A stretch of DNA of 61,097 nt from an uncultured Flavobacteriaceae bacterium (GCA_905480425.1 CAJQQG010000031.1:1-61097), one strand, 5' to 3'; counted from the first letter of the stretch, positions 1 through 8,752 are shown. Program-made: numbers and translations. Notes: generated by a model from the sequence alone, not told the origin.

Positions 1-3000
1 AGCACAAACTGTAGTGCCTGGATTTGTAGTAATTGTAGGACTCCTTAACTCCTCAACATTGATGTTAATTATATTCGATGGAAGGCCAATAACCGTACAC
101 GATACCGTATTAACAGTTGCAAAAGTAAGACGACGGATCCCCGTGTCTTCTGTTATGCTTAACGGTGTAGCCGATATGTCTAAAGCGCTACTTGTAGATC
201 CTGTTAGATTTGTCCAAACATTACCTGTTGAAACATTTCGCTCTTGCCACTGATACGTCAAAACGGAACCAGCTGATGAGCTAGCATCAAGAGTACCCGG
301 ATTAGTAGATGAAATATCACTCGCTATATTATCACCCGGACAAAGAACAAGATCAGCTGCATTAGCACTAACTGTTCCAGCTGTGGCAACCTTAGGTACA
401 AAAATGGTTAGTGAGACAGTATCTGAACAACCCGAAGCATTTGTTACAACTACGGTAACTGTAGACTGCTGTGTGATTGCTGTAGTGGTATATACTCTAC
501 CTACAACATCTGCTAAAGCTGCGGGAACACCGTTAAGTGTAAAAGAATATGTATATCCAGGGACTGGGGGACCCGCTGTAATAGTTATTGATTCATTAGC
601 ACAGATTGTGTCTGAAGGTGCATTAGTTGAAATTGAGGCAGAATTTAAATCAGCAAAAAAGTCAACTAAGATTGTAATCTCATTAGTAAATGTACACCCG
701 TCAGCAACAACTTGAACTTTTATTCTATCACCATTATCAAATTGAGCCCCTCCGCTACCTGCGGTTGCTGTGACAGTTCTTGAGGGACTCGCAGCGCCTA
801 AAGGAACATCATTTTTAAAAAACTGATAGGTATCGGCTCCCACTGGGGCTGAAACTGTTATCATATCTCCTGAACAATATGAATTTCCAGCAACCCCAGT
901 GCTTAAGGATGGGTCAAAATTTGCTTTAGCATTAACTGTTATAATATTTGAATCTGTTCTGCTACATGAAATTGGTTCATCAAAAATTCCATTCCCATTT
1001 GCATCATAATAAGCAAATGCAATTCTTTTAAATCTTGTTTGTAATGTAAAATTTCCAGGGGGGGCATATGATTGTGATGTTGCTCCAGCAATATCCCCCC
1101 ATGGACCACTATTAACCGATGACTGCCATTGATAAGCTATGGTTGCTGAAGCAATTGTTGTGCTTGCTGCACCACCCCCAATGCCAAGATTACCTCCATC
1201 AATTCCACTGGCCATTGCTGAATTATAACATAAATCAACATCAGCTGCATTTTGCAAAGTAATTGAGCCGGTTGTTGAAATTGATAAAACAGTAAAAGTT
1301 TCATTTACATCAATATAGCATCCTGTTGCATTATATGCTCTAGAAATTACAACATCACCATCATTTAATCTATTAGTAGTAAATTTATTTCCAACAACTT
1401 CTGCCGGTAAAGCAGGGGCTCCAGTATTATTAATATAAAAAGTATAGCTAACACCTCCTGTAACCTCAATTTCTACATTCTGTCCCAAACAAATTATATT
1501 TCCAGGAGCATTTGAAGAGACTCCAGGGTTTAATCCAACCTCATCAACTATTATTGGAATAGTTTGCTGGTTTGTACAACCAAAATTATCTATAATCTGA
1601 ACTATTATATTATCACCATTTTGAATTACTGGAGGACTTGCAGCAAGATTTCTTACACTTCCAGATCTTAAATTTATAGTTCTGGAGCTTCCTGAGGTAA
1701 TGGTGGTTGAGTTTACAATAAAAGTATAAGTTGCAGCGCCAGTATTTGCAGAAACAATTATATTTTGATCTTGACAAAATGTATTATCCGATTCGTTGGT
1801 TGATAAGTTTATAGTAAATGCATCTCTTTTATTTATCGTTACTATATCATCCCCGATAAATGTACAAGAAGTTGTATCAGAAGAAATCACTACGTTTCTT
1901 CTATAAAGTGTTGTAGTTGTAATACCTGCAGGCTGGTAATTAGCTGCATTTTCACCATTGATATTAAAATAGTTTGATCCATTATTTGTAGAAAGCTGCC
2001 ATTGGTAAGATATAGTTCCAAAAGTTGATGAGGCAACTAAACTACCTCCAGAGCCATCACCCAGAATTAGCCCAGTTGGTACTTGGCCAGAACAAATATT
2101 TGAATCAGAGGCGTTTTGAAGGACAATTAAACCATTGTTGTCAAGTACCATTTCATTAAATGATAATGATTCTTCATCATAACATCCACTTGCATTAAAA
2201 ACTCTAACTGTAACGGTATCATTATTTGAAAGTGATCTAGTTAAAGTTGAAAAGGTGGCACCAAACTGAAGACTACCATTAATGTACCAGGCATAACTTG
2301 CACCCCCTGTTGCAGTAAAATTTACAGCGTCTCCAGAACAGAAAAGCCCATCAGAAGCAGATGATGAAAGACCAGCAGATGGAATACTTGATACGGCAAC
2401 TGTAATTGACTGAGTTGAAGAGTTTGTAATACATCCATTGGCATCTATCATCTCTATTGTCACTTTGTCACCGTTAGCTATACTACCTGGGCCTGCAAGA
2501 GAAGAAAATGTAATCGTATTTACGCCAGCTAAAGACTGTATAATTCCATTGTTAACCTTAAATGTATAGGTCGCAGTTGCTGAATAAGGCGTAATTGAAA
2601 AGGTAATTTCTTCTCCTGCACAAATTGAATTATCTGCATCGTTACTTGATAGTGACGGAACTGCAGGAGTAAGAACGTTTATGTCAAGAGAAGTACTTAC
2701 GTTGTTTGAAATATCTGGATCGCTGGGAATTGTAATACTAGCTGTAATTGTATATGGCGCTGAAGGATCAGAAAAATCTAATGGTGACATGCTTGCTCCT
2801 CCAACTGCAGCGAAGTGAGTTGGAAAAATAAAGGTTTGAGTGCCACCGCCTGCAATATTTGCGGCAACGTTAATGGTATATTGAGCAGCTGCTCTTGAAA
2901 TTGGACCATTAACTTGAAAATAAAAGGTATCACCATTAACATCATTGGCAGAACCAGATAAATTTGTAATTTCAACTTGAAAGTTTACTGAATTTGATGG

Positions 3001-3111
3001 ACAAAAAGGCTCTCCTCCGACAATAGATATTGATCCTATTGAAATGTCTTGTTGAGAATACAACATTCCTACAAAAAAAATGAATATTAAAAAAAGTGTT
3101 TTTCTCAACAA
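1..3111 (-). CDS. Giant secreted adhesin-like protein with tandem Ig/PKD-like domains, N-terminal 1037 residues (C-terminus off the left edge)
   Basis: One uninterrupted minus-strand reading frame runs to the window edge. It starts with TTG at 3111 because an in-frame stop lies just upstream and no ATG fits; the start gives a good signal peptide (LRKTLFLIFIFFVGMLYSQ). Residues 30-150 look like a CARDB/DUF11-type domain. Then come beta-sandwich units of 82-118 residues, each opening with a D-x-x-x-C motif (Cys at 164, 258, 340, 446, 541, 628, 746, 837, 924, 1036). The units starting at 340, 628 and 924 carry YQWQ and are longer. Proteins of this build in Flavobacteriia are usually type IX secretion substrates acting at the cell surface (family knowledge); the sorting domain would be outside the window. 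Binding target unknown. Confident as a surface protein, not as to its function. Confidence 0.85.
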   Translation of the reverse strand, partial: MLRKTLFLIFIFFVGMLYSQQDISIGSISIVGGEPFCPSNSVNFQVEITNLSGSANDVNGDTFYFQVNGPISRAAAQYTINVAANIAGGGTQTFIFPTHFAAVGGASMSPLDFSDPSAPYTITASITIPSDPDISNNVSTSLDINVLTPAVPSLSSNDADNSICAGEEITFSITPYSATATYTFKVNNGIIQSLAGVNTITFSSLAGPGSIANGDKVTIEMIDANGCITNSSTQSITVAVSSIPSAGLSSSASDGLFCSGDAVNFTATGGASYAWYINGSLQFGATFSTLTRSLSNNDTVTVRVFNASGCYDEESLSFNEMVLDNNGLIVLQNASDSNICSGQVPTGLILGDGSGGSLVASSTFGTISYQWQLSTNNGSNYFNINGENAANYQPAGITTTTLYRRNVVISSDTTSCTFIGDDIVTINKRDAFTINLSTNESDNTFCQDQNIIVSANTGAATYTFIVNSTTITSGSSRTINLRSGSVRNLAASPPVIQNGDNIIVQIIDNFGCTNQQTIPIIVDEVGLNPGVSSNAPGNIICLGQNVEIEVTGGVSYTFYINNTGAPALPAEVVGNKFTTNRLNDGDVVISRAYNATGCYIDVNETFTVLSISTTGSITLQNAADVDLCYNSAMASGIDGGNLGIGGGAASTTIASATIAYQWQSSVNSGPWGDIAGATSQSYAPPGNFTLQTRFKRIAFAYYDANGNGIFDEPISCSRTDSNIITVNAKANFDPSLSTGVAGNSYCSGDMITVSAPVGADTYQFFKNDVPLGAASPSRTVTATAGSGGAQFDNGDRIKVQVVADGCTFTNEITILVDFFADLNSASISTNAPSDTICANESITITAGPPVPGYTYSFTLNGVPAALADVVGRVYTTTAITQQSTVTVVVTNASGCSDTVSLTIFVPKVATAGTVSANAADLVLCPGDNIASDISSTNPGTLDASSSAGSVLTYQWQERNVSTGNVWTNLTGSTSSALDISATPLSITEDTGIRRLTFATVNTVSCTVIGLPSNIININVEELRSPTITTNPGTTVCA

Positions 3112-3176
3112 AATCGACTGCTAATTACATTTATTTAGAAACGTAAATTGATGCATAATATTATAAAATATATGTA

Positions 3177-3184
3177 CAAATTTA
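3177..3184 (-). promoter_or_regulatory. Candidate -7 box for the adhesin gene
   Basis: The minus strand reads TAAATTTG, matching TAnnTTTG, about 65 nt before the TTG start at 3111. No TTG sits at the expected -33 spacing; instead a small inverted repeat (CCGA-5 nt-TCGG, 3195-3207) lies there. Assignment is tentative. Confidence 0.35.
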
Positions 3185-3268
3185 ATAAATAATACCGATG
3201 TTTTCGGAGTTATTAACAGTTTATTTACAGATTATCAACAATGGTTCTACTGCAAAAATACTGCATTT

Positions 3269-4246
3269 TTACAGAAAATTCATTTTCTTCATCCAATCAT
3301 CATTAAATATTTTTCCAATATAACGACTTCCCGAATCGTGTAAAAGCACAACCACGACATCTTCTTTTGAAAAATTTTTCCCGAGCTGAAGAAGCCCTTT
3401 TACAGCAGCTCCACAAGAATTTCCCGCCAAGATCCCTTCCTCTCTAGCTAACTTTCTAGTAAACACGGCAGCATCTTTATCTGTCACTTTTTCAAAATGA
3501 TCAATAATTGAAAAATCAACATTTTTTGGAAGAATGTCCTCACCAATTCCTTCTGTAACGTAGGGATAAATTTCATTGGTGTCAAATATTCCTGTTTCAT
3601 GATATTTTTTAAAAACAGAACCATAAGTATCAATACCCCAAATTTTAATATTTGGATTTTTTTCTTTTAAAAATTTTCCGACACCAGAAATCGTACCTCC
3701 TGTTCCCACTCCCACCACAAAATGAGTTATTTTCCCATCTGTTTGTTCCCAAATTTCAGGACCCGTACTTTCGTAATGAGCAATGGCATTAGAAGGATTA
3801 TCATATTGATTAACATGCCAAGAATTAGGCGTTTCTTTGGCCACTCTTGCCGCTGTACTGTAATAAGATTTTGGATCTTCTGCATCAACATCTGTTGGAC
3901 AGATAATGACCTCTGCCCCTACAGCTCTTAAAAGATCAAACTTTTCTTTTGATTGTTTATCTGTAGAAATACAAATTAACTTATAACCCTTTACAATGGC
4001 AGCAAGCGCAAGACCCATTCCCGTATTTCCCGAAGTCCCCTCCACAATAGTTCCACCGGTTTTAAGCAATCCTGATGCTTCAGCATCTTCAATCATTTTG
4101 ACCGCCATGCGATCTTTAACAGAATTACCTGGATTAAAACTTTCAACCTTTGCCAATACTAAAGCATCAATATCTTTAGTGATGGTGTTTAATTTAATTA
4201 GTGGAGTGTTTCCAATGGTATCTAAAATAGTTGAGGCGTAATTCAT
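3269..4246 (-). CDS. PLP-dependent cysteine synthase / cystathionine beta-synthase-type enzyme
   Basis: Fold type II PLP enzyme of 325 residues. Visible are the Schiff-base lysine in NPGNSVKDR (Lys44), the substrate/cofactor loop EGTSGNTG (69-76) and the phosphate-binding loop GTGGT (181-185). It joins serine or O-acetylserine to sulfide or homocysteine. The C-terminal LLHDSGSRYIGKIFNDDWM resembles the end of the CBS catalytic core more than CysK or CysM, so cystathionine beta-synthase or serine sulfhydrase activity is plausible; the regulatory CBS domains are absent. It stands alone between the adhesin and the permease gene. The family is certain, the exact substrate is not. Confidence 0.85.
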   Translation of the reverse strand: MNYASTILDTIGNTPLIKLNTITKDIDALVLAKVESFNPGNSVKDRMAVKMIEDAEASGLLKTGGTIVEGTSGNTGMGLALAAIVKGYKLICISTDKQSKEKFDLLRAVGAEVIICPTDVDAEDPKSYYSTAARVAKETPNSWHVNQYDNPSNAIAHYESTGPEIWEQTDGKITHFVVGVGTGGTISGVGKFLKEKNPNIKIWGIDTYGSVFKKYHETGIFDTNEIYPYVTEGIGEDILPKNVDFSIIDHFEKVTDKDAAVFTRKLAREEGILAGNSCGAAVKGLLQLGKNFSKEDVVVVLLHDSGSRYIGKIFNDDWMKKMNFL

Positions 4247-4311
4247 GAAAATAATTTAAGTTGTAAAAGTATTTATAAAAATTAGCATCTACACAAATAT
4301 TAAATTAAACA

Positions 4312-5550
4312 TTAGCGAAAACGCAAAACTTTAGAGGGGACAATATTTAAAATAATTTTTGAAGGAATCCAAAGCAATAAAACTGAGATTACTAAAAAGA
4401 AAATGTTTAAGCCTAAAACTTCTGTGAAAGAAATTGAAACTGGTGCTACACCAACAAAATAAGTTTCAGGATCAAGGGTAATCCAGCCAAAGTAATACTG
4501 AGAAAAATAAAATCCTAAACCAATAATGTTACCCCAAAAAAGTCCTTTAGCCATTATTAAAGCTCCGTTATAAAGGAAAATTTTTTGTATTAAAAAATTA
4601 TTAGCGCCTAATGCTTTTAATAAACCTATCATACGAGATCTTTCTAGAATTAATACTAAAAGTGCAGTAGCCATATTAATAACCCCCACTAAAAGCATGA
4701 CAATTAAAATGATTAATACATTAAAATCAAACAAGGAAATCCATTGAAAAATTCCATAAAAGCGGTCGGTAATGGGAATACTATTTAAATCAGAAGGCAA
4801 CTTATCATAAATATTATTTGCTGTTTGCTGAAGGTGTTTAAAATTTGACACAAAAAGCTCGTAGCCTCCAATTTGATTCAAATCCCATTTATTCAGGCGC
4901 TGAACTTGCTTTAAATCACCATACACCAAGTTTTCATCAATATCTGGAAACCCAGAAAAATAAATTCCTACAATGGTAAAGCGCCTTCTTATGGGGATTC
5001 CCTTCCCAGTACTATTTTGAAAAAAAGCTTCTACTCTATCCCCTAATATGAGATTAAGACGACTGGCTATTACTTCTGAAATTAAAATTTCATCACTCGT
5101 TAATTGAGGTTCAAAACTTGGAAAAGTTCCTTGAGTTTTAAAAGAACTCAAGCTAGTCCAATCAAAATTTTCAGAAACTCCTTTAAAAAGTATCCCTTCA
5201 AAGTCCGAATCCGTTTTAAACATTCCAGCTTTTAGGGCAATAGAATGTATTTTTTCAATGTTTTTTTCTTCCTTAATTTGGTTGCGAATGGAATCACTAT
5301 CGATTATGGGGAGAAGAGAAACTTGGGATTCATTGTTTTCAAAAAGAGTTACTAAAATGTGCCCATTAAAAACACTTGTTTTCTTTTGAATTTCTTTTTG
5401 TAATCCCTGGCTTGTAGAAATTGCAATTAAAATAGAGGCAATTCCAAGGGCAACTGCTGTAGTTGCAATATTGATTATTCGAGCAGAAACAGTACTTTTA
5501 TGCTGTTTCTGTACTCGCATTTTTTTTGCAAAAAATAAAGCTATATTCAA
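4312..5550 (-). CDS. LolC/LolE-type ABC transporter permease (FtsX family)
   Basis: 412-residue inner-membrane permease with an N-terminal membrane segment (about residues 25-47), a large periplasmic region (about 50-270) and three C-terminal membrane segments with the FtsX-family fold. In the LolCDE system such proteins release lipoproteins from the inner membrane; the ATPase partner is not in the window. Start: the frame opens only with TTG at 5550 or an internal ATG at 5520. TTG is preferred because NIALFFAKK before the first helix matches the family N-terminus. That start shares base 5550 with the ATG of the divergent muramidase gene. It could instead serve another MacB-like export role. 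Confidence 0.8.
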   Translation of the reverse strand: MNIALFFAKKMRVQKQHKSTVSARIINIATTAVALGIASILIAISTSQGLQKEIQKKTSVFNGHILVTLFENNESQVSLLPIIDSDSIRNQIKEEKNIEKIHSIALKAGMFKTDSDFEGILFKGVSENFDWTSLSSFKTQGTFPSFEPQLTSDEILISEVIASRLNLILGDRVEAFFQNSTGKGIPIRRRFTIVGIYFSGFPDIDENLVYGDLKQVQRLNKWDLNQIGGYELFVSNFKHLQQTANNIYDKLPSDLNSIPITDRFYGIFQWISLFDFNVLIILIVMLLVGVINMATALLVLILERSRMIGLLKALGANNFLIQKIFLYNGALIMAKGLFWGNIIGLGFYFSQYYFGWITLDPETYFVGVAPVSISFTEVLGLNIFFLVISVLLLWIPSKIILNIVPSKVLRFR

Positions 5551-6734
5551 TGAAATATCTATTTAAAAGTATCCTTTTCAAAAGTACATTTTTATTTTGG
5601 CTTACCATGGTAAGCTTCACTTCTGCATCATGTCAAAAACAAATTACAATTTCAGCAGCAAATGTTGATGCTTACATCCCTCTATTGAAAGAAAAAAAAG
5701 TAGGAATAGTTGCGCACCAAGCAAGTGTCATTTCAAGTGCAAAAAATACGATTCACTTAGTAGACTTACTCAGAAAAAAAAACATTTCAATTCAAAAGAT
5801 TTTTGCACCAGAACATGGATTTAGAGGAACAGCAGATGCAGGTGAAAAAATAGAAAATCAAATTGATTCTAAAACTCAACTTCCTATAATTTCATTATAT
5901 GGAAAAAACAGAAAACCAAGTAAAGAACAACTTAAGGGTATTGAAATAATGGTTTTTGATCTACAAGATGTTGGGGTTCGTTTTTATACTTACCTATCCA
6001 CACTTCATAATGTGATGGAAGCATGTGCTGAAAACAATATTCCTTTAATTGTCTTAGACCGCCCCAATCCAAATGCACATTACATCGATGGACCAGTTCT
6101 AAATATTGAACATAAAAGCTTTGTTGGAATGCACCCTGTTCCTATAGTATACGGAATGACTATTGGTGAATATGCGCAAATGATTAATGGTGAAAAATGG
6201 CTTGCCAATTCTATCAAATGTGACTTAACCATAATTCCACTTAAAAATTACACCCATCAAACAACTTACGAATTAACCATTCGACCATCACCCAACCTAC
6301 CCAACAAACAATCTATCGCATTATATCCAAGTTTATGTTTGCTTGAGCCGACTAGAGTTAGTATCGGAAGAGGAACCGATTTACAATTCCAGGTTTATGG
6401 CCATCCTGGATTTCCTAAAACAGATTTTTCTTATGTACCAAAATCAAATTTTGGTTCAAAAAATCCAAAACACAAGGGACAAATTTGTTATGGAGAGAAT
6501 TTAACTACCATCAATCCTCCTTCAAAAATTGAATTAAAATGGCTGATGAATGCCTACTCAGGTTTTCCTGAAAAAGATTCATTTTTCCTTAAGGGATTTG
6601 AACGAATAAGTGGAGTAAGTAACTTAAAAAAGCAACTTATAGGAGGAGCCAGCGAAAAAACAATTAGAAACTCTTGGACTGATGACCTTAATAAATTTAA
6701 AAAAACAAGAATAAAATACCTTCTTTATCCTTAA
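5550..6734 (+). CDS. namZ: NamZ-type exo-beta-N-acetylmuramidase (DUF1343), exported
   Basis: 394-residue exported protein. The ATG at 5550 is chosen over an in-frame TTG 24 nt upstream because it gives a compact signal sequence ending in a possible lipobox (SASC, Cys28). The body matches the DUF1343/GH171 family: VGIVAHQASV, FAPEHGFRG, the VFDLQDVGVRFYTY stretch, LDRPNPN, and an R-S-P-N-x-P motif near the middle. Family members remove terminal N-acetylmuramic acid from peptidoglycan fragments, suggesting cell-wall recycling or scavenging at the periplasm or surface (inference). Its 5' end abuts the divergent permease gene and its stop codon interlocks with that of queE. Confidence 0.85.
   Translation: MKYLFKSILFKSTFLFWLTMVSFTSASCQKQITISAANVDAYIPLLKEKKVGIVAHQASVISSAKNTIHLVDLLRKKNISIQKIFAPEHGFRGTADAGEKIENQIDSKTQLPIISLYGKNRKPSKEQLKGIEIMVFDLQDVGVRFYTYLSTLHNVMEACAENNIPLIVLDRPNPNAHYIDGPVLNIEHKSFVGMHPVPIVYGMTIGEYAQMINGEKWLANSIKCDLTIIPLKNYTHQTTYELTIRPSPNLPNKQSIALYPSLCLLEPTRVSIGRGTDLQFQVYGHPGFPKTDFSYVPKSNFGSKNPKHKGQICYGENLTTINPPSKIELKWLMNAYSGFPEKDSFFLKGFERISGVSNLKKQLIGGASEKTIRNSWTDDLNKFKKTRIKYLLYP
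5579..5586 (-). promoter_or_regulatory. Candidate -7 box for the Lol-type permease, inside the muramidase gene
   Basis: The minus strand reads TACTTTTG, a TAnnTTTG match, 29-36 nt upstream of the permease start and within the signal-peptide codons of the divergent gene. The -33 position reads ATG, not TTG, so the box is only a candidate. Confidence 0.4.
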
Positions 6735-7363
6735 GGTATATTTAAATATTTGTGCGTCTGAAGCGAAACCTTCCATTTGGGATTATCCAAAACATAATCT
6801 ACTAATAGCGGCATAATAACATCTCTCTTACTCCATTCTGGTTGTAAAAAAAGCTTACACCCTGAACCAACTTTAGAGGCTTGTTCTTCGGCGAAACGAA
6901 TATCATCTTTGTTATAAATAATCATTTTAAGCTCATCAGCTCTTTCATAAGCTTCCTTTATAGGTAATTTATTTTTTTTTGGTGATAGACAAAACCAGTC
7001 CCAATTGCCGCTTAGTGGATAAGCACCAGAAGTTTCAATATGAATATTGATTTCTTTGGAATGTAATAAATTTGTCAAGGGCTCCATTGGCCACATTAAT
7101 GGTTCACCCCCAGTGACTACAACCGTATCTGAATACTGCTTAGCACCTCTAACAATCTGATCTATATGAGTTGGAGGATGCAAAGCAGCATTCCAACTTT
7201 CTTTCACATCGCACCAGTGACATCCAACATCACAACCGCCAATCCTTATGAAATAAGCGGCACCTCCTTTGTGGTATCCTTCCCCTTGAAGAGTATAAAA
7301 AGCCTCCATTAATGGAAGTGAATAACCTTGAGCTACCGCTGCGATTGATTCTTTTGCTTGCAT
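6731..7363 (-). CDS. queE: 7-carboxy-7-deazaguanine synthase (radical SAM)
   Basis: QueE converts 6-carboxytetrahydropterin to 7-carboxy-7-deazaguanine in queuosine biosynthesis. The 210-residue protein has the radical-SAM cluster motif C-x3-C-x2-C at Cys44, Cys48 and Cys51 (GGCDVGCHWCDVKESW), the LQGEG substrate loop before it, and a TGGEP motif after it. No other queuosine gene is adjacent. Its TAA overlaps the convergent muramidase stop in the palindrome TTAA. A -7 promoter box lies only 4 nt before the ATG, so the mRNA may be leaderless. Confidence 0.93.
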   Translation of the reverse strand: MQAKESIAAVAQGYSLPLMEAFYTLQGEGYHKGGAAYFIRIGGCDVGCHWCDVKESWNAALHPPTHIDQIVRGAKQYSDTVVVTGGEPLMWPMEPLTNLLHSKEINIHIETSGAYPLSGNWDWFCLSPKKNKLPIKEAYERADELKMIIYNKDDIRFAEEQASKVGSGCKLFLQPEWSKRDVIMPLLVDYVLDNPKWKVSLQTHKYLNIP

Positions 7364-7367
7364 CTGG

Positions 7368-7375
7368 CAAAGATA
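7368..7375 (-). promoter_or_regulatory. -7 box 4 nt from the queE start codon
   Basis: The minus strand reads TATCTTTG, an exact TAnnTTTG match. Only 4 nt separate it from the ATG at 7363, which places the expected transcript start at or next to the start codon. No TTG at the -33 spacing. Confidence 0.45.
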
Positions 7376-7437
7376 CCACTTTCCAAAAGTACATTCCTAC
7401 AGAAATTGTATCTTTAAAAAGATTAATAATTTAAATT

Positions 7438-7854
7438 ATGCTTAGCCCATTTCACTTAGCTATTCCTGTCGACAACCTGGAACTTTGTAGTGATTTTTAT
7501 AGTAACATTTTGGAATGTAAAGCAGGTAGATCATCAGACCATTGGATTGATTATAATATGTTTGGTCATCAATTAGTGCTTCATGTTGATCCATCACTTC
7601 AATCTAAAAAACATCATAACGAAGTAGACGGAAAATCCGTCCCTGTCCCCCACTTTGGAGTTGTATTAGAGTGGGGAATTTTTAATGAATTAGCTGAAAA
7701 ATTAATTCTAAAGGGTGTTGAGTTTGTAATTAAACCATATTTGAGATTTAAGGGTTTACCTGGCGAACAAATGACAATGTTTTTTTATGATCCCGCAGGA
7801 AATGCCTTAGAATTCAAGTCCTTCAAGAATAAGGATCAGATTTTTGCCACATAA
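7438..7854 (+). CDS. VOC (glyoxalase/dioxygenase) superfamily protein
   Basis: 138 residues with two beta-alpha-beta-beta-beta halves of the vicinal oxygen chelate fold. A metal triad is visible: His6 (PFHLAIPV), His72 (VPHFGVV) and Glu125 (NALEFK), with the family signature FFYDPAGNALE near the end. Relatives include glyoxalases, bleomycin-resistance proteins and extradiol dioxygenases; the substrate cannot be read from sequence. The start is ATG at 7438, with TATCTTTA (7409-7416), a near-match to the -7 box, upstream. The next gene starts 4 nt after its stop, so the two probably form an operon. Confidence 0.85.
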   Translation: MLSPFHLAIPVDNLELCSDFYSNILECKAGRSSDHWIDYNMFGHQLVLHVDPSLQSKKHHNEVDGKSVPVPHFGVVLEWGIFNELAEKLILKGVEFVIKPYLRFKGLPGEQMTMFFYDPAGNALEFKSFKNKDQIFAT

Positions 7855-7858
7855 TATT

Positions 7859-8749
7859 ATGAATAAAATATTAACTTTTTTTGACACACTCTTTGAGCAC
7901 ATCTTTTCTGATAAGAATCAAAAGAAAATTGAAAGGGTCACCCTATGGTTATCTATAATTGGATTTATCACTCATCTATTATTGATTTTTTCTAAAAGAT
8001 TTGAGCTATTTCACACCCCATTTGAGGCCCGCCTTCTAGATGATCCTATTTCAGCTATTTACACTCCTTTTTCAATCATTTTAGTATATGAGATATACCT
8101 TCTCATTATGTATTTACCCAGATCTTTTACGACTGCAGTTTCCAAACAATTTGAGATTATATCCCTGATATTAATCCGTAGAATTTTTGGAGATATCCCT
8201 AAAATTGAATTGGATGTAAATTGGATTGAAAATACGGCAAACAGACAATTAATATATGATCTTATTGGCGTTCTAATCCTCTACTTTTTGATTTATCAAT
8301 TCAATAAACACCAAAATAAAATCACCAAAAAAGAATTAAGCATTAGCTTAAAAAGGTTTGTAAGCTCAAAACGTGCCGTCAGTCTTATACTTCTTCCTGT
8401 ATTAATTTTTACTTCAATTTATACTGCCTTTACATGGATAAGTGGTTTGTTTTCAGCATCAATGAAAGAAAGTGTTTTACCCGATATAAACTCTGTATTT
8501 TATAATGAGTTTTTTACCATTTTAATTTTAGCAGATGTCTTTATCCTACTCCTATCCTTTCAATATACAGAACGCTACAGTCAGCTAATTAGGAATACAG
8601 GTTTCGTGATATGTACAATTCTGATACGACTCTCTTTTGGAACCTATGGTCTAACCAATATTTTATTGATTATCTCCAGTGTTCTTTTTGGGTTACTCAT
8701 ACTAAGAATATATCATAAAATGGAATCTGACTTATTACAAAATTCTTAA
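7859..8749 (+). CDS. Unknown multi-pass membrane protein
   Basis: I do not recognise this protein. From ATG 7859 it has 296 residues; an upstream TTG (7844) was rejected because it overlaps the previous gene and adds nothing to the protein. Seven or eight hydrophobic segments lie near residues 27-45, 68-88, 98-108, 132-147, 172-198, 216-235, 246-260 and 265-284. Two short segments end in arginines (LILIRRIFGD and ICTILIRLSF). No transporter, channel or enzyme motif is clear. It follows the VOC gene by 4 nt, so the two are likely co-transcribed. It converges on folD with 3 nt between stops. Confidence 0.75.
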   Translation: MNKILTFFDTLFEHIFSDKNQKKIERVTLWLSIIGFITHLLLIFSKRFELFHTPFEARLLDDPISAIYTPFSIILVYEIYLLIMYLPRSFTTAVSKQFEIISLILIRRIFGDIPKIELDVNWIENTANRQLIYDLIGVLILYFLIYQFNKHQNKITKKELSISLKRFVSSKRAVSLILLPVLIFTSIYTAFTWISGLFSASMKESVLPDINSVFYNEFFTILILADVFILLLSFQYTERYSQLIRNTGFVICTILIRLSFGTYGLTNILLIISSVLFGLLILRIYHKMESDLLQNS

Positions 8750-8752
8750 AAT

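Noticed and set aside
14-715. Two plus-strand open frames at 14-253 and 383-715
   Set aside because: They lie opposite the continuous minus-strand adhesin frame, which has a signal peptide and repeated domains throughout; they are shadows.
2778-2975. A 65-codon minus-strand frame starting with ATG
   Set aside because: It is another frame within the adhesin gene; the true frame is open across it and conserved in domain pattern.
1-3111. Possible CRISPR or DNA tandem repeat from the periodic adhesin sequence
   Set aside because: Repeats exist only at the protein level; the DNA units differ and there are no spacers.
3251-3272. Paired TGCAGTA repeats and AAAAAT/ATTTTT stem just after the cysteine synthase stop
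   Set aside because: Considered as a terminator, but the stem is all A-T and no T tract follows on the minus strand.
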